Positions 7,325 through 9,888 of a stretch of DNA of 9,888 nucleotides are shown in pieces (position 1 is the stretch's first letter; every line of letters begins with the position of its first letter). The stretch is from assembly GCA_900547255.1 (NCBI GenBank), contig URGC01000091.1, positions 1-9,888 on the forward strand, written 5' to 3'. Under the pieces are notes generated by a model. That model searched no databases, was not told the DNA's origin, and was given only the letters and a program-made list of their open reading frames with translations. Source of the stretch: an uncultured Eubacterium sp. GTDB taxonomy: Bacteria > Bacillota > Clostridia > Lachnospirales > Lachnospiraceae. A program made the position numbers and the translations under genes.

Positions 7325-7349
7325 GGTAGTATCATGCACTAATACTACC
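7325..7349. repeat. Inverted repeat GGTAGTAT/ATACTACC
   Basis: 7325-7332 and 7342-7349 form a perfect 8-bp stem with a 9-base loop. GGGGTAG at its edge repeats the motif of the other two hairpins. On the minus strand the arm overlaps the stop codon of the seven-codon ORF. Confidence 0.65.
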
Positions 7350-7380
7350 TATTCACTGTCAGATTCATAGGGCACCTCCT
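7345..7380 (-). other. Seven-codon ORF with perfect Shine-Dalgarno (leader peptide or gene stub)
   Basis: On the minus strand AGGAGG (7375-7380), a 6-base spacer and ATG (7366-7368) give an ideal start, yet the frame reads only MNLTVNR before TAG (7345-7347). The hairpin 7325-7349 starts at the stop codon. Either a leader peptide/attenuator or, more simply, the surviving start of the gene whose C-terminal remnant is at 6880-7080. Confidence 0.4.
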
Positions 7381-7441
7381 TTTCTTAAAATGATTGCCAG
7401 ATTTTTCATCTTTATGCCGGCACAAATGAAAAACTTATTAA

Positions 7442-7478
7442 ATTCATTTTATCTATTCATTTTATCTATTCATTTTAC
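7442..7478. repeat. 13-bp tandem repeat, 2.8 copies
   Basis: ATTCATTTTATCT occurs at 7442-7454 and 7455-7467, with a partial third copy at 7468-7478. Simple-sequence slippage is the likely origin. Confidence 0.7.
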
Positions 7479-7479
7479 A

Positions 7480-7501
7480 AAAGGGTTTTCATAAACCCTT
7501 T
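7480..7501. terminator. Hairpin AAAGGGTTT/AAACCCTTT
   Basis: A perfect 9-bp stem (7480-7488 with 7493-7501) and 4-base loop. The flanking T tract is short on both strands, so it is a weak terminator at best. It lies 51 bases before the receiver-domain gene and could separate that gene from upstream transcription. Confidence 0.4.
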
Positions 7502-7510
7502 AATATGTTA

Positions 7511-7540
7511 TTATATATTATATAGTAGTTATATATTATA
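7511..7540. repeat. 12-bp direct repeat upstream of the receiver gene
   Basis: TTATATATTATA occurs at 7511-7522 and 7529-7540, 18 bases apart, immediately before the AAGGGG ribosome site. It may include the -10 of the downstream gene and could be an operator, but low complexity makes chance similarity plausible. Confidence 0.4.
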
Positions 7541-7552
7541 AGGGGATTTATA

Positions 7553-7900
7553 ATGAACACTGTTTTAATTGATGATAATGATATCTGTTTAGATGTAGAG
7601 GCTGCAATCATGCAGGATATAGATATGATAGACGAAGTACATCCATTTAATAATGTCAATGACCTTCTGGAATATATGTCTTCCAATTCTGTAGATGTTG
7701 CCTTTTTAGACATATTAATGGATGACTCCGATGGTATCAGTCTTGCTATGGAGATTAAAAGAACCCAGCCAAAATGCAAGATTATATTTATAAGCAGTTC
7801 AAGAGATTTTGCTCTTGAAGCATTTCAGGTGTATGCATCTGGATATCTTTTAAAACCAGTCACAGAAGAAGAAATCATTAACGTATTGTTGAATATATAG
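7553..7900 (+). CDS. Stand-alone response-regulator receiver domain (possibly truncated)
   Basis: 115 residues covering one CheY-like receiver domain: acidic pair D7-D8, phosphoacceptor D53 (AFLDI), the serine of FISSS (about 81-82) and K101 in YLLKPV. All key residues are present, so it should be phosphorylatable. The segment after the serine (DFALEAFQVYASGYLLKPV) resembles receivers that normally carry a LytTR or SARP/BTAD output domain, but the frame stops just after the last helix. No histidine kinase is in the window. The stop lies only 15 bases from the end of a decayed minus-strand gene, so loss of the output domain by rearrangement is plausible; a genuine single-domain regulator acting by protein contact is the alternative. 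AAGGGG with a 7-base spacer supports the ATG. Confidence 0.88.
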   Translation: MNTVLIDDNDICLDVEAAIMQDIDMIDEVHPFNNVNDLLEYMSSNSVDVAFLDILMDDSDGISLAMEIKRTQPKCKIIFISSSRDFALEAFQVYASGYLLKPVTEEEIINVLLNI

Positions 7901-7914
7901 ATTATTTTTCACTT

Positions 7915-8328
7915 CTATAATTGGCTTTTTCCCTTATAAAACTGATTATAGATGCTCAGTTTTGTTATCCAAGGGCATCCACCTTTACCAACTCCAAACA
8001 TATTTAAAAATCCGCTAACCAGTTCCTTTTTAGCATCATCTGCCTTATCTGTAGATTTGTAATATACTGTCTAGCATTTCTATAGAATTCTACCTGCTGC
8101 TTTGCAAACGAAACTCAGTCATTCTATTTTCCCTGCACACCCTTAGCAATTCAACTTGTATTCCTATATGCCACGCATGTATCCTTTCATCACTGGTATC
8201 AAGGCTGATTACTTGATATCCAGTCATTTTAGTGTTGATAATTTTATTTTTATCATCAAAGCAAATTCACAGGGTGACTTAAAATGTGATTTTCTGTGCT
8301 GTTCAATCTTCGAAAAAGGCGAGCGTGA
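7915..8328 (-). pseudogene. Frameshifted remnant of an unrecognised gene
   Basis: No family recognised. Protein-like stretches appear on the minus strand in successive frames: SKIEQHRKSHFKSP (8227-8328), DERIHAWHIGIQVELLRVC through NRMTEFRLQS (8093-8266, 58 open codons), KQQVEFYRNARQYITNL (about 8050-8105), then KADDAKKELVSGFLNMFGVG and GCPWITKLSIYNQF to a stop at 7915-7917 (51 codons). At two or three points the next stretch takes over within a few bases of where the previous one is interrupted, as expected for a gene with indels. The sequence looks soluble and helical. A plus-strand frame (8156-8461) is also open across part of this region, so strand assignment for 8156-8328 is not certain. 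Confidence 0.4.
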
Positions 8329-8359
8329 TTATGAAACTAATCAACGCCCCAGAACACTC

Positions 8360-8461
8360 ATGAAAAAGGAACGAATACATATAACCTTATTGGAGAATGA
8401 TTTTTTAGAAGAAAATATGACGGAGATTGATTCTGAAGAAAAAGAACAGTATAATTGGTAA
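8360..8461 (+). pseudogene. Short charged ORF remnant upstream of the zinc-ribbon pseudogene
   Basis: ATG 8360 opens a 33-codon frame, MKKERIHITLLENDFLEENM followed by an acidic end (EIDSEEKEQYNW) and TAA. There is no Shine-Dalgarno, and the same frame is open further upstream to 8156. Past the TAA the frame stays open in YKLKLLGLQYMMEGG, so it may be the amino-terminal part of the pseudogene at 8468-8847 interrupted by a stop. No family recognised. Confidence 0.3.
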
Positions 8462-8467
8462 TATAAA

Positions 8468-8847
8468 TTGAAATTATTGGGGTTACAATACATGATGGAG
8501 GGCGGCAGAGGACGGAACTCTGTATCTCACGCCCACCAAGACGGCATAAGCTGCCTACCACACCAAACTTTATGGAATATGAGGCGGTTGTACCTGCCGA
8601 AAAATCACTTCATCAAAGAAGAAACTATGTCCACTGAAAAATATCTGGCACTGTTCTTTCGCTGCTGCTGGGTGTACAGATGATGTTCAGTTTTATGCTG
8701 ACAGACAGCGAAAACCCGATTAAGCTTTGCAGGCATTGTACCAAAGCTTTTGTCGCAAGCAGACCAAGTACTATATTTTGCAGCCCGCAGTGCAAGAATA
8801 AGCATAATGTTTACAAAAGCAGAGCGAGAAACAAAAGTGACCAATAG
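8468..8847 (+). pseudogene. Zinc-ribbon protein pseudogene (C-terminal CxxC...CxxxC)
   Basis: The last frame (8680-8847) reads SLLLGVQMMFSFMLTDSENP across its start, then a C-x2-C-x13-C-x3-C module (LCRHC ... FCSPQCKNKHNVYKSRA), a treble-clef-like zinc site at the C-terminus. The same frame is open upstream (LPTTPNFMEYEAVVPAEKSL, then HQRRNYVH) but is broken by TGA at 8635-8637, where tryptophan (TGG) would fit. Before that the reading moves through other frames (EDGTLYLTPTKTA), indicating at least one indel. C-termini like this occur in uncharacterised Clostridia proteins (I recall the DUF6076 label; not checked). It ends 13 bases before the rhuM start, so the two were probably one operon. 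Confidence 0.65.
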
Positions 8848-8860
8848 GAAGGGAATAGAT

Positions 8861-9651
8861 ATGAACGAAGAATATGGGCTAACTCCTTATGAAACAAAGG
8901 AAATCCTGTTTTATAAAACCGATAATGGTGAAGTTCGGGTTGAAATCCTTTTATATCAGGAAAACTTGTGGCTGACGCAGGCAAAGATGGCAGAATTATT
9001 TGAAGTGCAAAAGGCGGCTATTTCAAAACATTTGAAAAATATTTTTACATCCGGCGAATTGCAGGAAGAAGCAGTTGTTTCCAAAATGGAAACAACTGCG
9101 GCAGACGGCAAACGGTACAATACAAGCTATTACAATCTGGATGCCATTATTGCTGTCGGATACCGTGTTAATTCTAAAAAGGCTACGATGTTCCGCATTT
9201 GGGCAAATCGAGTATTAAAAGAATTTATTATTAAAGGCTATGTGATGGACGAGCCGATAGCACAAAACCAAACATGGGCTTGACAACTTGGAAAAATGCT
9301 CCGCAGGGGCGTATTCGCAAGTCGGATGTTTCAATCGCCAAAAACTACTTGAACGAAGAAGAACTGATAAATCTGAATGAGATCGTAACAATGTATCTGG
9401 ACTATGCCGAAAGACAGGCACGGCGGGGAAATATCATGTATATGCAGGATTGGTTTAATCGTTTGGATGCGTTCCTCCAGTTCAACGAAGAAGATATTTT
9501 ACATGACAAAGGCAAAGTGACCGCTGCCATCGCAAAGGCGTTTGCAGAAAGTGAATTTGAAAAATTCCGTGTTTTGCAGGACAGAACATATCAGAGTGAT
9601 TTCGACCGTCTTGTGGCAAATATCGAAGAAAACAGCAAACAAACAAAATAA
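8861..9651 (+). pseudogene. rhuM: rhuM-family gene split by an internal deletion
   Basis: The N-terminal part (8861-9283, 140 residues, ATG after AGGAAGGGAATAGAT) has the RhuM start: LLYQENLWLTQAKMAELFEV, VGYRVNSKKATMFRIWAN and EFIIKGYVMD. The C-terminal part reads in another frame from about 9250 (ADSTKPNMGLTTWKNAP, KNYLNEEELINLNEIVTMYL, LDAFLQFNEEDIL) to TAA at 9649-9651. In intact relatives of about 330-345 residues these blocks are separated by roughly 80-100 more residues, so a deletion that is not a multiple of three joined GYVMD to RADST near 9245-9253, causing the stop at 9281. RhuM-like proteins are widespread in accessory regions; their biochemical role is poorly defined (the name is from a Salmonella pathogenicity island 3 gene). 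Both halves may be expressed but are unlikely to work. Confidence 0.85.
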
Positions 9652-9786
9652 ATCAGGAAACCACACGCTTCCGATTTTACTGTCAGAAGTGTCATATACC
9701 AATTCGTGCAGAACGATTTCTTCCGTTCTACCGATTATCCTTGCTTCATCAATATAATGTATTTCCTTTTCTGATATTAAAAGCAC
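9652..9786 (-). pseudogene. Possible N-terminal remnant of an unidentified gene
   Basis: On the minus strand GTG 9784-9786, after AAGAGAAG, starts LLISEKEIHYIDEARIIGRT, then EEIVLHELVYDTSDSKIGSV, about 45 protein-like, charged residues. Beyond 9651 the frame only runs antisense to rhuM (to 9499), so the rest of the gene appears missing. A TATAAT on the minus strand about 25-40 bases upstream (around 9810) could be a -10. No family recognised. Confidence 0.35.
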
Positions 9787-9888
9787 CTTCTCTTGTGGTT
9801 ATGAGTTAATTATAAAACACCAATTTACAACTTTTTTCATAAAAAGAAAATGTACAAGGCTTTCTGATGTATAATGAATTTGCACAAA

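Larger units (their letters stand above)
7081..7552. other. 472-bp gene-poor stretch with hairpins and repeats
   Basis: No convincing gene. It holds the three GGGG/CCCC hairpins (7181-7349), a seven-codon minus-strand ORF with a perfect ribosome site (7345-7380), a minus-strand promoter-like pair (GTGACA, 16 bases, TATAGT, around 7235-7260), a 13-bp repeat (7442-7478), a hairpin (7480-7501) and AT-rich direct repeats (7511-7540). Short minus-strand pieces such as MAIERKL behind GGGAGAGAATT (near 7165-7180) hint at a decayed reading frame upstream of the membrane-protein remnant. Confidence 0.6.

Noticed and set aside
7391..7434. Hairpin TTTTTCAT/ATGAAAAA (7402-7409, 7426-7433)
   Set aside because: An 8-bp A/T stem with a 16-base loop in AT-rich DNA is expected by chance and has no gene context.
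7442..7478. Possible CRISPR-like array
   Set aside because: The 13-bp units are directly abutting with no spacers; this is a simple tandem repeat.
8750..8860. Upstream extension of the rhuM frame to 8750
   Set aside because: It overlaps the cysteine module of the zinc-ribbon pseudogene in another frame, and the ATG at 8861 has the ribosome site and the family-like N-terminus.
9499..9651. Minus-strand coding through the rhuM 3' end
   Set aside because: Antisense to a conserved RhuM C-terminus; only the part right of 9651 looks protein-like.
1..9888. tRNA, rRNA, riboswitch such as the c-di-GMP GEMM class, transposase
   Set aside because: I looked for cloverleaf, conserved riboswitch cores near the c-di-GMP genes and DDE or HUH motifs, and saw none; a covariance search would be needed to exclude them formally.

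Overview
The window looks like the chromosome of a low-GC, anaerobic Firmicute, most likely a gut Lachnospiraceae (Roseburia, Lachnospira, Butyrivibrio and relatives). The grounds are AT-rich intergenic DNA, strong purine-rich Shine-Dalgarno sequences, TATAAT-type promoters, and the families present: membrane-anchored HD-GYP proteins, a PAS-GGDEF-EAL protein, a VanZ-RDD fusion and a SlyD-like FKBP. The genus is inferred from composition and family content only.

Left part (1 to about 4460), cyclic-di-GMP turnover. A short stub of a broken membrane or envelope gene (80-232, +) abuts two tandem minus-strand genes for multi-pass membrane proteins with C-terminal HD-GYP-type domains. The promoter-proximal one (1390-2583) keeps every metal-ligand residue. 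The distal one (233-1387) has lost several and is probably not a phosphodiesterase. Divergent from them is a cytosolic PAS-GGDEF(degenerate)-EAL protein (2747-4417) with an intact EAL active site. The 160-bp divergent region carries a plausible promoter for each direction. The locus therefore encodes two probable c-di-GMP hydrolases and one probable sensor or pseudo-enzyme.

Middle part (4511-6285). A perfect 16-bp stem terminator closes a minus-strand pair: a SlyD-like peptidyl-prolyl isomerase (5723-6160) followed by a VanZ-RDD membrane protein (4549-5682).

Right part (6222-9888), a gene graveyard with mobile-type accessory genes. In order it holds an alpha/beta-hydrolase pseudogene with one frameshift and apparent internal deletions (6267-6860, -); the C-terminal remnant of a membrane protein (6880-7080, -); a gene-poor stretch with three GGGG/CCCC hairpins and an orphan seven-codon ORF behind a perfect Shine-Dalgarno (7081-7552); a stand-alone response-regulator receiver domain (7553-7900, +); remnants on both strands of an unrecognised gene or genes (7915-8461); a zinc-ribbon protein pseudogene (about 8468-8847, +); a rhuM-family gene split by a frame-breaking internal deletion (8861-9651, +); and a probable minus-strand remnant at the right edge. 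The density of broken genes suggests an insertion and deletion hotspot rather than a working defence or signalling island.

I found no rRNA, tRNA, CRISPR array or intact transposase. No convincing undescribed system was seen. The most distinctive signals are the degenerate/intact HD-GYP pair, the hairpin cluster with the orphan mini-ORF, and the unidentified minus-strand remnant.
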